This document shows positions 45,275 through 56,719 of a stretch of 64,000 bases of DNA, piece after piece. The first letter of the stretch is position 1. Each line of letters begins with the position of its first letter. Origin of the DNA: Lepidostoma basale (lineage: Eukaryota; Arthropoda; Insecta; Trichoptera; Lepidostomatidae); the NCBI GenBank assembly GCA_022606425.2, contig JAHDVF020001348.1, forward strand, positions 1,121,001 through 1,185,000, given 5' to 3'. A program made the position numbers and the translations under genes. Under the pieces are notes generated by a model that saw nothing but the letters and a program-made list of their open reading frames with translations, had not been told where the DNA came from and made no database searches.

Positions 45275-47100
45275 GTGGTAGATTTCTATTTTCTTTTATA
45301 CAAGCGTGCATTGCAGTCGATTAATGTCATTACGTACTTAAGAAATATAATAATAATAATAAAATACGAAAATTTTAATCGGATGTACACCCCTAGAAAG
45401 TGAAAATCACACGGATACATAGTTATGTTTTTAATTTACATATTAGTACACTAGGTTACGCTAGCCAGTATTAATATTTTAGTCTGTTTAGCTTCTCTAC
45501 GGCCATACATTGACTTAGGTTAAGGACTGTATTGTTAAAATTTCTGTAAATATCCGCCAAAGAGTGTGACCGATGCTATTTGTGATGACTCGTGACGTTA
45601 ACTTAAAGGGTCCGTGCGTTTTGGTGCTAACGGAAACTAAATTTACATTTGGGCCCACGACTAAATGCATTCATTACGAAGGTTAGGAATTTGCCTATTC
45701 TTTTTAAGTATTTTTAAATTAAGTTAATTAATTAATAAAAAAAACAATTTAATATTTACTTAAACCCAATCTGTGAGACCACATATTATGTATGTTATTT
45801 AAAAAATAAATCATGATAATTCAAATGAAACTTAATTTTTTTATGATTATTTAAATCTTCTGGTCAAAATCCACTGAAAAATTAATGTTCTGTTAATGTT
45901 TTTTCAAATAAGTGTGTATTTCCATAATTCAGAATTCTTCACTTGTCAAAACACAGTGGAAAAACAGAGTTGTGAATAATGCTGAATTATGGGAATACAC
46001 TGTAATTATAAATTTATAAAAAAACTGTCTTAAAATAAATTTATTTTTGTAGAATTCACATTTTAATAAGTATTCTGTATTTGACAATTTTTTTGTGAAT
46101 TATAACACTGTTTTTTCCACTTTTGAGTTTATTTTCTCGTCATTTTTCAAAGGCTTCCTACACTTGTATTTAATATGAAATTTTACATCATTGTTCAAGA
46201 AACAAATACTTATAAGCTTATAAAGTTTTTGAAACAATGGATGCATTTTGTTTTGTTTACTTAAACTTCAAACAAATATTAAAATAAGTTTATTCTTAGT
46301 ATTTTTAATACTTATTTTATTATGGCTAAAATATGCTTACGTATGGATCGTCTTAAAAAGTATGTTATTATTGTGAATATTATGAATTTTTAACATTCAA
46401 TTGTACCTCTAGATTTTAAATAAGATTTGATTATTTTTATACGTAATTTGTTTGTATTTCATGTGTTATATTATTATTATGAAATAATTTAGATTGTATG
46501 AGCTTACCAGAGGTAAATTTTATTATTTTTATGTATAAAAAATTGTTCCATTAAATAATTATTTAAGATACTGGAAGATTTCTTTCCGTTAACAACCTGT
46601 ACACGTTTTTTTCTTTCTTTTGGTTCACCCTTGAAAGAAAATTTGTGAAATAATAACTTTTTTTTGTTTTGTTTCTTCTAATTTTTTTTGATGCTGTAAG
46701 ATTCCAGATGGGATACATGGCTATGTTATTTTACAAATGTTTTAGATGCACCACGAGATGGTCCCATTCTTTAGGTTTGCCTGCATTGAGGTATCATCTC
46801 TTCTTGGAGTTATTTAGTTGTAACTGGTAGAGTCCGTTCATTTCAGAGAGATTATATGCAATAGTGTGAGTTACAGTGTGTTTACAAAAAAAAACTAGAT
46901 GCTGTTTTAATTATATGAATAGAAAATGAATAACATATTTAAATATTATAATATTTTATGTAACATTGTAATAAACAAATACTTTTTTTTTAACCGCCTA
47001 ACCTTTTGGTAATCTTCCGAGCAACGTGCAAAAAAGCAGGTTTATTATTAATTAAATTTAATTATGTTATAATTTTCTTTTTTTAAATTACGAAACGTCA
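45275..47100. other. AT-rich intergenic DNA
   Basis: No gene. A hairpin at 45911-46001 ('gtgtatttccataattcag…ctgaattatgggaatacac') and scraps at 46175-46200 and 46815-46905 recur elsewhere. Confidence 0.45.
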
Positions 47101-47109
47101 AAAACTCGA

Positions 47110-47325
47110 CCGTACACTTTGCCTACCCCTTTTAAAACTATCATATTTGTAAAGACTTGTACTCAAGTGTTGTTGGCACACGCGCGTATCCCTAAAAGTT
47201 TGTACATTTTAGGTACATTACTTTTTATCAAGCGCGTACGTGATATGGGATAGCGCAGAATGGTTCAGTCAAAGTGAATGTATCATGTACGTTCAAATAC
47301 CTAGGGTGGTTAATACAAATTCTAT
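47110..47325 (+). repeat. LINE family K, partial copy
   Basis: Inverted relative to 31640-31850, with 'cacacgcgcgtatccctaaaa' and 'gtacattttaggtacattactttt' shared. It stops before the GRPKLRW region. Confidence 0.7.
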
Positions 47326-47352
47326 CAGTTCAATTGTAATAATCACAGGAGT

Positions 47353-47585
47353 TGTCGGCCTTCGTGGTAGAGTGGTAAGAGCTCTGACTGCCATACCGAT
47401 GGTCCCGGGTTCGATTCCCGGCGATGGCAGTGTGATTGCCACACTGTCTTTGGTCTGGTGTAATTGGTCAATTAAATGGCGGTAGATTAGCTCTACCTAT
47501 CGCATGTCACGAGGATCAATATGATAGCTAAAAACAAATTGAATACAGTAATTGGATTCAAACAACTTGTTAACAAATAAAAATT
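47353..47585 (+). mobile_element. tRNA-derived SINE
   Basis: The head 'ggccttcgtggtagagtggtaagagctctgactgcc' has a clear A box. The B box is 'gggttcgattcccgg'. The body is shared with the other copies. Confidence 0.88.
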
Positions 47586-47689
47586 AAGTCCATTAAATTC
47601 TTAATGTTTTTATTGATTTTTCTTGGAAAACAATTAAGAGTCTGACAGTATTCAAAATGATACTGTCTTCTCTTCTTCTTCTTTTTGTC

Positions 47690-48070
47690 CTGTCACACCT
47701 CCGTGGTGCATAGGGCCTCAAGGAATCTTCTCCACCCGACTCTATCGCATGCCTGATGCTTAACATCGTCCCAAGTGAGACCTGCTGCCTTAACCTCGTC
47801 CTGCAGGGTTCTTCTCCAGGTGGCTCTAGGTCTGCCTCGCTTTCTCTTTCCCCCCATAGGGGACCAGTCTAGTGCGCCCTGAGCGATGCAGGCTGGGTTC
47901 CGTCTCAGAGTGTGACCGATCCACTGCCATTTGCGCCTAGCGACTTGTTCTCTAATTGGCTTTTCGCCTGCTATGGTCCAGAGAATGGCATTTGACACTG
48001 TTTGGGGCCAATAGATTTTGAATATTGAGCGAAGGCACCTATTTATAAACACCTGGAGTTTACCAATAAC
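47690..48070 (-). pseudogene. LINE C-terminal fragment, family H
   Basis: The - strand is open over about 119 codons: [74 protein letters not shown] and a stop. It is the best copy of this family. Confidence 0.88.
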
Positions 48071-48107
48071 GTCTGCGGCTGCTAAAATTTAAAAGGATTA
48101 GTTTTTA

Positions 48108-48295
48108 CTGTTAAAATTTAAAACACTTATAATATCACAATTTCTTTTTATTCACCGAGTGTCGCGATAACTGCTCATTGTAGTTTATTGTAACACCTGA
48201 TGATGCCAACATCGGTTGGCGAAACAGCTGTCGCGACACTCTCAGTGAATAAAGAGAAATTGTGATATTATAGCAGTGTTTTAAATTTCAACAGT
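48108..48295. mobile_element. Near-palindromic MITE
   Basis: 'tactgttaaaatttaaaaca…atatcacaatttct…ttattcaccgagtgtcgcga' and its inverted copy meet around 'gatgatgccaacatcggttggcgaaacagctg'. The whole unit can fold into one hairpin. Confidence 0.82.
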
Positions 48296-48299
48296 AATA

Positions 48300-48800
48300 A
48301 TTTGAAGTATCATAGTGTTTCCGTCAAAACAATGGGCTATTTAATTAGTTTATTTATTTATTTAATTATTTCAAATACCTGACTAATGGTGTCTGGAAAT
48401 TCCTATTTTCTGATATAATTTGTGTTGTTATTGCAGCAGTTAAAATAAATTTATTTTCCTAATTTTGAGATAGTAATTTTCTAATCACCGAATATTTTAG
48501 AAGCTAATGCCGTAGACTCCCCTACTAAGACCCATGAACCAATCAGATAGCGTTCTATAACAGATTTAGGATGTGTTACCAACACTATTGCAAATCATCT
48601 CCCTGAAGTGAATATACTATAACACAATGTTCACGGTGTTGTGCCATCCCCGCTGAGTACCTTAAAACATAATTCATGTGCCTTACTAAAGAAAATCCTG
48701 TCAGTTTTAATAAAACATTATTTCTTGTATACTTCTGTGTTTTATTTATAACTAACAGACCCGACTACGCTTCGCCTGTGCCGGATTAGCCATTTAGAAG
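48300..48800. other. No gene seen
   Basis: 'ttgaagtatcatagtgtttc' at about 48301 also ends the mariner at 25842, so a short mariner end is present. The remainder is unassigned. Confidence 0.4.
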
Positions 48801-48867
48801 AAGTAGTGAGTGCTCCGGGCCCTATGTTTTTATGAACCCTGCTCCTATAGACTCTCATGTATGGAAG

Positions 48868-49114
48868 CAGTGGCGGTTCTCCCATAGAAGCCCGGATTGC
48901 GTAAGAAATTTTGAATCATAACCTCTTCTGGCTTACGGAGGTTCAGCTTTTGTGGCTATTCCTCTTCCTCTTACGTCTGATAGGAACATTGTTGGAAGGT
49001 GATTTGGTGGGTTGTTGGTTTATGCGAGGGCTCGATTACTTAGATTTGGGGGTTTTGATTCAAAATTTCTTACGCAAGCCGGGCTTCTGGGCTTCTATCG
49101 GAGTACCGCCACTG
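48868..49114. mobile_element. 247-bp TIR element inserted in a LINE-A copy
   Basis: The ends are CAGTGGCGGTTCTCCCATAG and the complement of 'ctatcggagtaccgccactg'; longer arms include 'agaagcccgg'. GAAG lies on both sides (48864-48867, 49115-49118). The flanks 'catgtatggaag' and 'gaagtgaagcatgaaac' are consecutive parts of LINE-A, so the empty site is known. Superfamily not resolved. Confidence 0.78.
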
Positions 49115-49245
49115 GAAGTGAAGCATGAAACTGCAGAAGAAGGATGAAAGTATAATAAATGCAGTAGAAATGAGATCTCTATGACGAATGCATGGTAATT
49201 TTATAGCTTTAAATGCAAATATAAGCAGTGAATTTTATTATTTTT
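49115..49245 (+). pseudogene. LINE-A remnant beside the TIR element
   Basis: 'gaagtgaagcatgaaactgcagaagaaggatgaaagtataataaatgcagtagaaatgag'; the continuation of this copy may be 49655-49890. Confidence 0.65.
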
Positions 49246-49254
49246 ATTTTTAAA

Positions 49255-49650
49255 CAGCCGCTGTCGTCCACTGCTGGACAAAGACCTCCACCATACTTCT
49301 CCATGTATTCTTGTCTTGTACCTTTCGCATCATTTCACCAGCAATTCTTCGAATGTCATCGTACCATCGTGTGGGGGGTCTCCCTCTGTTTCTTTTATCT
49401 TCGCGGAGTCTCCACTCTACCACCCTTCTGGTACATCTATCGTCTACCAATCTGGGAACATGTCCCGCAAATGACCATTTAAACTTAGCTACCCTTTCAA
49501 CGACATCTGTTACTCCTGACCTTCTACGTATTTCAGTATTTCTTATCTGGTCTGAGTCTTATTTGTAGCATGGCTCTTTTGTGTTTCCTCTGTGCTACAC
49601 AGAGTCTCCTTATGGTCGACTTGGTGAGGGTTAGCGTTTCTGCTCCATAT
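49255..49650 (-). pseudogene. LINE C-terminal fragment
   Basis: The - strand encodes RRVVEWRLREDKRNRGRPPT, RWYDDIRRIAGEMM and FVQQWTTAAV, preceded by frame-broken RT sequence. It may be inserted in LINE-A, whose parts flank it. Confidence 0.78.
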
Positions 49651-49654
49651 GAAA

Positions 49655-50255
49655 GCATATGAAAACATTGAAAGGGTTATAAGATGGTTTGGACACGTTG
49701 AAAGAATGAACGAAGAAATAATGTATATATTAACGATGTAAATATAAGAAATAAATAGAGGATGATCCAGGAAAACGTGGCATGATCAAATCAGTATATT
49801 TATATTAAATGTCAGCATGTGTTGAGGAAGCGAGAGAAGTATGTGTGGAAAGAACAATGTGGCAGGCTACTGGCCCCGCGCTAGCGTAATCCAGCACTGC
49901 CCTTCGTTATAACCTAACTAACTTAACTAACCATCACGCCGTCTCTCCGAAGGGGTAGGCAGAAAGAATGGACGGCCACACTTTTCTTTCCTGACATATT
50001 TCTCTCGCTTCTTCAACATTCATACATTGTGTCATACACGCGCGTCGATTTCTCTGACTCCTCTGTTTTCCTCGGCCTTCCTCTATTTCTAGCTCCGTTC
50101 ACGTCGTTTACATATACCTTCTTCACCATTCTGTCTTCACTCATTCTTTCCGTGTGTCCAAACCATCTGAACGACCCTTTCATTATTTTGTTCATAACAC
50201 TTTCATTCGCACCGCATTCACTTCTTATACTTGCATTTGACACTATCATATCACC
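49655..50255. pseudogene. LINE-A pieces in both orientations
   Basis: 49655-49890 is + sense ('aaagggttataagatggtttggacacgttg'). 49925-50255 is - sense ('accatcacgccgtctctccgaaggggtagg') and encodes [20 protein letters not shown] and RWFGHTERMSEDRMVKKVY. Confidence 0.75.
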
Positions 50256-50403
50256 ATCTGGTCACAACTTTTATTTTTTTTCTAAATTAGTGAACATAAC
50301 AGGCATTCATTATCAATACAAAAACTATAACTGTCTTTCCACATTAGGAAATACCAAACGGAAACATACATTTTCCAGGTAGATTATTTTTGAAACATTT
50401 ACA

Positions 50404-51040
50404 TATTATATGTTTACAAGAGATGGTCGAGTGGAGAGGGATATTGAAAGAAGGGTTGGGGCAGGCAACAAAGTGAATGGTGCACTTAAAGTTGTCATCG
50501 CAAACAAAAACCTATCCAAAAAATCTAGAATGGCAGTGCACAATGGTATTCTTCTACCGACCCTTATGTATGGAAGCGAAGCATGGAACTGGCAAAAGAA
50601 GGATGAAAGTAGAATAAATGCAGTAGAAATGAGATCTCTTAGACGAATGTGTGGATATTCTGTGTATGATAGTGTCGAATGAAAATATAAGAAGTGAATG
50701 CGGTGCGAATGATGGTGTCATGAACAAAATAATGAAATTATCATTAAGATGGTTTGGACATATGGAAAGAATGAATGAAAAAAATGTTTAAAAAAAATTA
50801 TGTTAACGATGTAAATGGAACCAGAAATAGAGGAAGACCGAGGAAAACGTGGCACAATCAAATAAATCAAATATTGAATGTCGGCCATGTGAGGAGTCAG
50901 AGAAATCGACACGCGTGCATGACACGATGTATGAATGTTGAAGAAGCGAGAGAAATATGTCAGGAAAGAAAAGTGTGGTAGTCCATTCTTTCTGCCTACC
51001 CTTTCGGGGAGACGGCGTGATGGTTAGTTAGTTAGTTAGT
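50404..51040 (+). pseudogene. LINE-A copy
   Basis: It encodes [54 protein letters not shown], and after a break [17 protein letters not shown]. The end is 'ctttcggggagacggcgtgatgg' plus (TTAG)4. Nearly the same as 34770-35407. Confidence 0.85.
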
Positions 51041-51044
51041 TACA

Positions 51045-51420
51045 TATTATTAGATTTTAAACTAATAACGTTATTGCTTCATGCCATTGACCTATTTTTA
51101 TATTATATTTTATAAATCGTTAATCTTGCAATATTATATTAACAGTATTATCAGTGAAACTCTTGTAATTTTAGTATAATATTTATGTAAGATGACACCG
51201 TAAATCACCAACCGCCATTGAGTCTGCAGTCGACATTTCGTTATCAAATTACTGCAACTTCACACATTTGTTTTCTATGTGGGAGGTCGTTTGTGCAGGG
51301 TACATTCAACTAATGTACTCGTAGAATCAACAAAATAATTATTAATCATCGGAATGCGGTTACTGACTAACCATTTCATCGTGTACCTCCGTATATTAGT
51401 CTATCAAAATAAAGCTAAGA
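51045..51420. other. No gene seen
   Basis: AT-rich; nothing assigned. Confidence 0.4.
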
Positions 51421-51423
51421 TGG

Positions 51424-52026
51424 CAGTGTTACCTCGACTTTCGAACGTTCGACTTTCGCACAATTCGCTATTTCGCACATTTTTCGACCGTCGTTTTTTG
51501 TTCGATAAACGATCGCTCATGTGCAGTCGCTCTCATCTCCGTGTGTACGTTTGAAACAAGTTCAGTCTTGCTTTGCAGTACGGACTGACACTACGCGTGT
51601 TGCGAAGATGTTGATGATTTAATCGAATCGCATTCAGAGCCTTTGTCAAATGAATATCTAATTGAACAACAAAATGCAAATAAAATAGAAAATGAAGGTG
51701 AATTGAATTTTTTGGCTATCATGAATGAATATGATACCAATACGGAGCGTATATCTCAAGTACGTAGGGTAATCGAAAAATACACGGCATGTTATAGAAC
51801 TCTCTACCAAGAAAAGAAAAAAAGGGGGGACCTATACAACAATCTCTTGACAAAATCGTTTCGTTATTCTATTTTTTATATATGTATGTGATTGATAAAT
51901 ACTCGTACATATTGAACTGAAAATTCACCATTTTGGTGGTTTTTTTTACGTGACCTCTACTTTCGCACATTCGACTTTCGCACACATTTCCAGGATCAAC
52001 TACGTGCGAAAGTCGAGAACCGCCTG
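51424..52026 (+). mobile_element. Tigger-like transposon with deleted transposase
   Basis: The left end is CAGTGTTACCTCGACTTTCG and the right end is the complement of CAGGCGGTTCTCGACTTTCG. Extra 'cgactttcgcac' repeats lie just inside. 51643-51891 encodes a transposase-like C-terminus (RRVIEKYTACYRTLYQEKKK). The rest of the enzyme is gone. Confidence 0.75.
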
Positions 52027-52084
52027 TACTATATACCTAATCACCCGTTCCCACGAATCTTTTATGTTTTATAATAGATCTAAC

Positions 52085-52885
52085 CAGTAGGAAGAGCAAT
52101 AATGCCAGTTGGAAGAGCAATTTGGACGCTGAATCTAATTATCTCGGATTTGGACATTTTCACTATCAGTGAGGCAGTATTCATAAAAAAAATATTACAA
52201 ATTCTGGAAAGACTACTGTCTCACTTTCTTCTCTGGTTTCAATCCTGGGATTGGTTTGCAGCAATTTCCTCTATTATTCTCTTCCATTCTTCCCTGTCTT
52301 GTGCGGCTCTTTTGAAATCTGCATATGATGTGCAGCGCACGTCCACCAACAGGTCCTCCAGGTACTCTCGGCGTGGGCGTCCCCTAGAGTTTGTCCCCTC
52401 GGTCATACCCTCCATTATGGCATGCAAGAGACCTTCTTGACGTATTACATGGCCGATCCATCTTGCACGCCTTTCGGACAAGGTCCTGAGGAGGTGCCTT
52501 CCTCCTTCGATTCCTTGAAGAACTTCCTCATTCGTGATGTGGTCTCTCCAGGAAATTCCAAAGAGTCTTCTATAGGACCACATCTCAAAAGCCTCTAGTC
52601 TCCGCTTATCCCTTTCGGATAGGCACCATGTCTCGCAGCCGTACATCAAGACACTCCATACATAGGTCTTGATGAGGAGTATTCTCAGTTTTAGGTCTAT
52701 ATTATTTGACTCTATTTACATATTTGGTCTATATATTTGGATTCCTTCTGATATGTATGATTTTTTAGATCTCATGTTGTTTTATCTTATCTTTGTAACA
52801 CCGTTTTGTGTCCAAATGAGTTGCCTAAATGTTTTTCGTTTGTAATATCTCATTTGTGTATCATGTATAAATAAATAAATCTCGC
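52085..52885. repeat. Family J repeat split by a LINE
   Basis: 52085-52210 and 52690-52885 together correspond to 28890-29200 in reverse. The latter part contains 'cgttttgtgtccaaatgagttgcctaaatgtttttcg' and an AAATAAAT tail. The - strand LINE 52230-52685 sits between them. Confidence 0.65.
52230..52685 (-). pseudogene. LINE C-terminal fragment, family L
   Basis: An open frame of about 136 codons: MYGCETWCLSERDKRRLEAF, WSYRRLFGISWRDHITNEEV, RRARWIGHVIRQEGLLHAIM, SRGRPRREYLEDLL and EEWKRIIEEIAANQS. Confidence 0.85.
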
Positions 52886-53050
52886 CGCTTTGCCACCAAT
52901 TTCAGGTTTTATCCTTCGGGTGAGGATTTTTGGGTTGGAATAACTTCCAACACAATTTAATTTTTAAGAAGAAAACATTATTGACGTGTTACAAGTAAGA
53001 GTTTGAAATTGAATCTGGACGTGCTACTAGTAAAATATTCCAATTGAATC
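52880..53050. repeat. Interspersed repeat, family M, copy 1
   Basis: 'cgctttgccaccaatttca…ttttatccttcgggtgagg…ggaataacttccaacac' recurs at 54293-54470. Confidence 0.7.
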
Positions 53051-53211
53051 CGATCCTCCTTCAAGTCGTTTCTGTATTTATATTGTGCAATAAAAATAGT
53101 TCTTTGTTTGAAATTATGTGAGAAAATACTCAATTGATTACTTTGGTTGCGCTTTTGGCATAATTGATTAAACAAAACGGGGTTTGTGTAACATATGAAC
53201 AAACGGTTTAT

Positions 53212-53466
53212 GGCCGTGCCACACTGTTTGAAACAAACTCTCCACAAGGGTGACCTTGGTGGAGAGCTGTGGAACCCACGGTTGGTTTAGCGTCCACACT
53301 GTTGTAAACAAGCTCTCCACACGTGGATTGCGTGTTTAAACGCGCGTCCGTCCACAAAATTTGTTGAAAGTCAAACGAATTTTGGTTTCAAACAAGTGTC
53401 TACACAGTTTTAAACCGCCGGTGGAGACCGATGTGGAGAGCTTGTTTAAAACAGTGTGGCCCGCCT
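53212..53466. mobile_element. TIR element, tandem copy 1
   Basis: It begins GGCCGTGCCACACTGTTTGA and ends in the complement (…TTTAAAACAGTGTGGCCCGCC), with 'ctctccac' motifs repeated in both arms. 255 bp, no ORF. Confidence 0.82.
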
Positions 53467-53481
53467 TTTAGTGATCATAAA

Positions 53482-53738
53482 GGCCGTGCCACACTGTTTG
53501 AAACAAACTCTCCACAGGGGTGACCTTGGTGGAGAGCTGTGAAGCCCACGGTTGGTTTAGCGTCCACACACTGTTGTAAACAAGCTCTCCACACGTGGAA
53601 TGCGTGTTTAAACGCGCGTCCGTCCACAAAGTTTGTTGAAGGTCAAACGAATTTTGGTTTCAAACAAGTGTCTACACAGTTTTAAACCGCCGGTGGAGAC
53701 CGATGTGGAGAGCTTGTTTAAAACTGTGTGGCCCGCCT
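53482..53738. mobile_element. TIR element, tandem copy 2
   Basis: Nearly identical to the preceding copy, same orientation, separated by only about 15 bp. Differences include 'gaagcccacg' for 'gaacccacg'-type changes and a CA repeat change near 53568. Confidence 0.82.
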
Positions 53739-53739
53739 T

Positions 53740-54290
53740 TGAAAGGCACTGCTAGAGAAAATGCGGGAATACGAAGGACTTTGGTTACGCTTTCGAGTAA
53801 TTGATTTTACAAAACAGGACACATTAATTATTCATTTATTGCATTCCTTCGCTCTGTATGCATGAATCCACCCGGTTTGGCCCACAAAACGACGAACATA
53901 AGTTATAATTAAAAGTAAATATGTAAGAATGCGCTTTATTTACGAAACATTCGAACAAAGGGTTCAGTGTTTCAAAATATTGGAAAATGGGAATATATGG
54001 TAACATGTGCCCTGTTTTGCAAAATCAATTAACTCGAGTAGCGTAACGGTGCTTTTGTGCCAAAGGTCGTGGCATGCGTGTTTTTTTATAGGGGACTTTA
54101 AAATCAAGGTTAATGTATGACGCCATAGATGTTTATATTTATTTTTCGAAAATGCGTTTTACTCGCATATTGCCTCGATGAAATGCGTGCAGCTGGGAAT
54201 GGGCAATTTTTATTCCTGAAATATGTAAAATCACTTGGACTTGGATTTGGATCTTCTGGCTTACAGAGGTTCAGTTTTATGTTTTTAAAT
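53740..54290. other. No gene seen
   Basis: 'ttggatcttctggcttacagaggttcag' near 54243 recurs near 48925. Otherwise unassigned. Confidence 0.4.
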
Positions 54291-54292
54291 AG

Positions 54293-54470
54293 TCTCGCCA
54301 CTTTGCCACCAATTTCATGTTTTATCCTTCGGGTGAGGATTTTTTTGGGATGGAATAACTTCCAACACGATTAAATTTTTAAGTAGAGAACTTTATTTAA
54401 GACGATGTTACAAGCAAGAAATTACAATGATATTAAGATGTGTTACAAGTAAGGAGTTGCAATTGTATCT
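54293..54470. repeat. Interspersed repeat, family M, copy 2
   Basis: Second copy of the sequence at 52880-53050. Confidence 0.7.
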
Positions 54471-54474
54471 AGAC

Positions 54475-54985
54475 TTGTTACTATTAAGGAGTTGCAATTA
54501 TATCTGGTTTAATCCATGATGCGGTTCAGCTTAAAGAATGTGCATTTCTTTGTTCGATGACACATGTATCTGTGGGAACAGATCAATAAAAACATTCTCG
54601 CGTTCGAGCCCTTATGTTTACAAAAATATTAATAATATAAACAAACCTTCAATGAATCAGACGGAGACGTGGGAACAGATCAGTTAATGCATCTCTGAAT
54701 CCCCAAATGTTTACTTGATATAATATAAACAAATCTTGATTCAAAATATAGAGACGTAGGAAAGTGATTTGTGGGGTGGTTAGGTACATAACATCAGCTC
54801 TAATGGCTATTCCTCTTACGTCTGTAGGAAACATTGTTGGAATGTGATAAGGTAGTTGTTTTATGATGGGGAAAAATGTATGACTCCCGGCCATCCTCCG
54901 CAACAAAGATACACTATGCAGTTTCGTGGACTTCGCAACCACGGTGGTGGATCGGTTGCGAGACATTAATAAATAACATATGTAT
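54475..54985. other. Flank of the viral insertion, no gene seen
   Basis: An open frame on the - strand at 54649-54966 has no recognised content. Confidence 0.4.
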
Positions 54986-54992
54986 TTTTCTT

Positions 54993-55177
54993 TTACAGGT
55001 ACGTCGCGTCCCGACTGAGGTTTTCCATGGTTCCCTCAGTTGTCAGGCAAATGTCGGGATGCTTATTAGCTAGTCCATGGAATCCCATATATAGGAACTC
55101 CACTTCTATTATTTTTCTTCTCTCCCCTCTAAACTCTTTTTTATTTTTTCTCGGCAATCTCTGCCACCCCAAAGATA
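54993..55177 (-). pseudogene. Endogenous densovirus capsid (VP), C-terminal piece
   Basis: The - strand is open and encodes LYMGFHGLANKHPDICLT before a stop at 54993, fitting the late capsid region. It is cut off from the rest of VP by the fold-back mariner that ends at 55178. Assignment depends mainly on position and orientation. Confidence 0.5.
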
Positions 55178-56070
55178 TTAAGGTCCTTACATATGAAATT
55201 GGCAACTTTGATCTCAAATATCTTCTCTTTGGTTAAGAATTCCAAATTCAAATATATACAGCTATTTACTCAAGTATTTGTGTTTCGAAAATTATAATTC
55301 ATTTGTTTTTTCCTCAATTGTTTTTTTTTCTTTGCGTCACTCAGTTTACAAAATGAAAAACTTGAAATATCGCGTTATTTACTAGTACGAAATCCACCGT
55401 GGCATCAGTGCTGCAGAAGCGGCTCGAAGGATTAATGATGTGTATGGCGACGGTGCCGCAAAAGAAAACACAGTGCGTTTTTGGTTCCAACGTTTTCGTT
55501 CTGGAAATTTCGACCTGCAGAACAAGTCCCGTGGACGGCCGGAGACCAAAGTTGATAATGAAGAATTGAAGGCTATTGTGGAAGCGGATCCATCGCAAAC
55601 CATGTCCGAGTTAGCTGCAGGCTGCGGTGTTAGTGATAATACTGTTTTAATCCACTTGAAGCAAATTGGGAAGGTGAAAAAGCTTGAAAGGTGGGTACCT
55701 CACGAATTGAGTGAAGCAAATCAATAAACGCGCGTTGACTGCTGCGTTGCATTACTCAACAGGCACAATAATGAAGGGATTTTGAATCGAACCTGTCATG
55801 AAAAGTGGAGCCGTTTCTGCAGCACTGGTGCTACGGTGGAACTCGTACTCGTAAATAACGCGATATTTCAAGTTTTCCAATTTGTAAACTGAGTGACGCA
55901 AAGAAAAAAAAACAATTGAGGAAAAAACAAATGAATTATAATTTTCGAAACACAAATACTTGAGTAAATAGCTGTATAAATTTGAATTTGGAATTCCTAA
56001 CCAAAGAGAATATATTTGAGATCAAAGTTGCCAGTACGGCAAAACGCCAATTTCATATGTAAGGACCTAA
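55178..56070. mobile_element. Fold-back mariner with two 5' ends
   Basis: TA lies at 55176-55177 and 56071-56072. The left part (55178-55795) is the 5' half of the mariner at 56720-57985: end sequence, leader, and the transposase N-terminus with RINDVYGDGAAKENTVRFWF and RGRPETKVDNEELKAIVEAD. It stops at the codon block just before the first catalytic Asp. From about 55796 to 56070 the sequence is the inverted first 275 bp of the same element, so both termini derive from the 5' end. Confidence 0.88.
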
Positions 56071-56072
56071 TA

Positions 56073-56672
56073 TTACTTCGCAGAACTGCAAATTAAACAA
56101 GTCCACACCGCCCTGACAAGTTGCGGTTGACTTGTTTAGTTTGTCCAGATGTTCTTCCCTCCTTTGTTCGTTGATTTTCAACATTTGCATCAGTTGTTCT
56201 TGATTTTGCGCTGCGTCCAAGCTGTACTGATGCGGTGCGTCTTTCGCCAATATATATCTTATTGATGTTTCTTCCGGTTTTGGTGTGGTCGTGTAATGTC
56301 TGCTTCTTAATTCTGCCCCAAATTCGTCTTCCGGTGGTGGCAACACGTGTCCTGACGGTGGAATCGCGTATTGCCTGTTTGATCTGTGTAATATTATCGT
56401 ATTGGGATTTTCCCTTAAAAATTTGTCTCTAATCGAGAAATTTGCTTCTGCAATAGCCACTCTCTGCGCTGGAGTCATTCTCGGCAATGTTCTCTTTTGT
56501 CCTTCGATTAGCCATCCTTGTATGAAATTGAAGTGCGATTCCAACAGTGGCTGTGTAACTTTTGTAATTTTGTTGAGTCTCTATCGTCGGTTCCGGTGGT
56601 CCTACTGCCGCAATCGTTGTACTTGGTGGTTTTGTTGTTGTTGAAGTTACCGGCTGCCTTGTTGTCTCTAAT
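56073..56672 (-). pseudogene. Endogenous densovirus capsid (VP), middle piece
   Basis: Open - strand frames at 56053-56544 and 56429-56698 overlap and are out of phase by one frame. They encode a Thr/Pro-rich segment and then MTPAQRVAIAEANFSIRDKF, with a later CQGGVDLFNLQFCEV. It sits between two mariners, with the polarity of the PLA2-bearing VP start. Not recognised by a strong motif, so the VP call is inference. Confidence 0.55.
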
Positions 56673-56719
56673 CTGTAAACGAGAAAGTTGTGAGTCAATT
56701 GAATAATTTTTGTATAATA

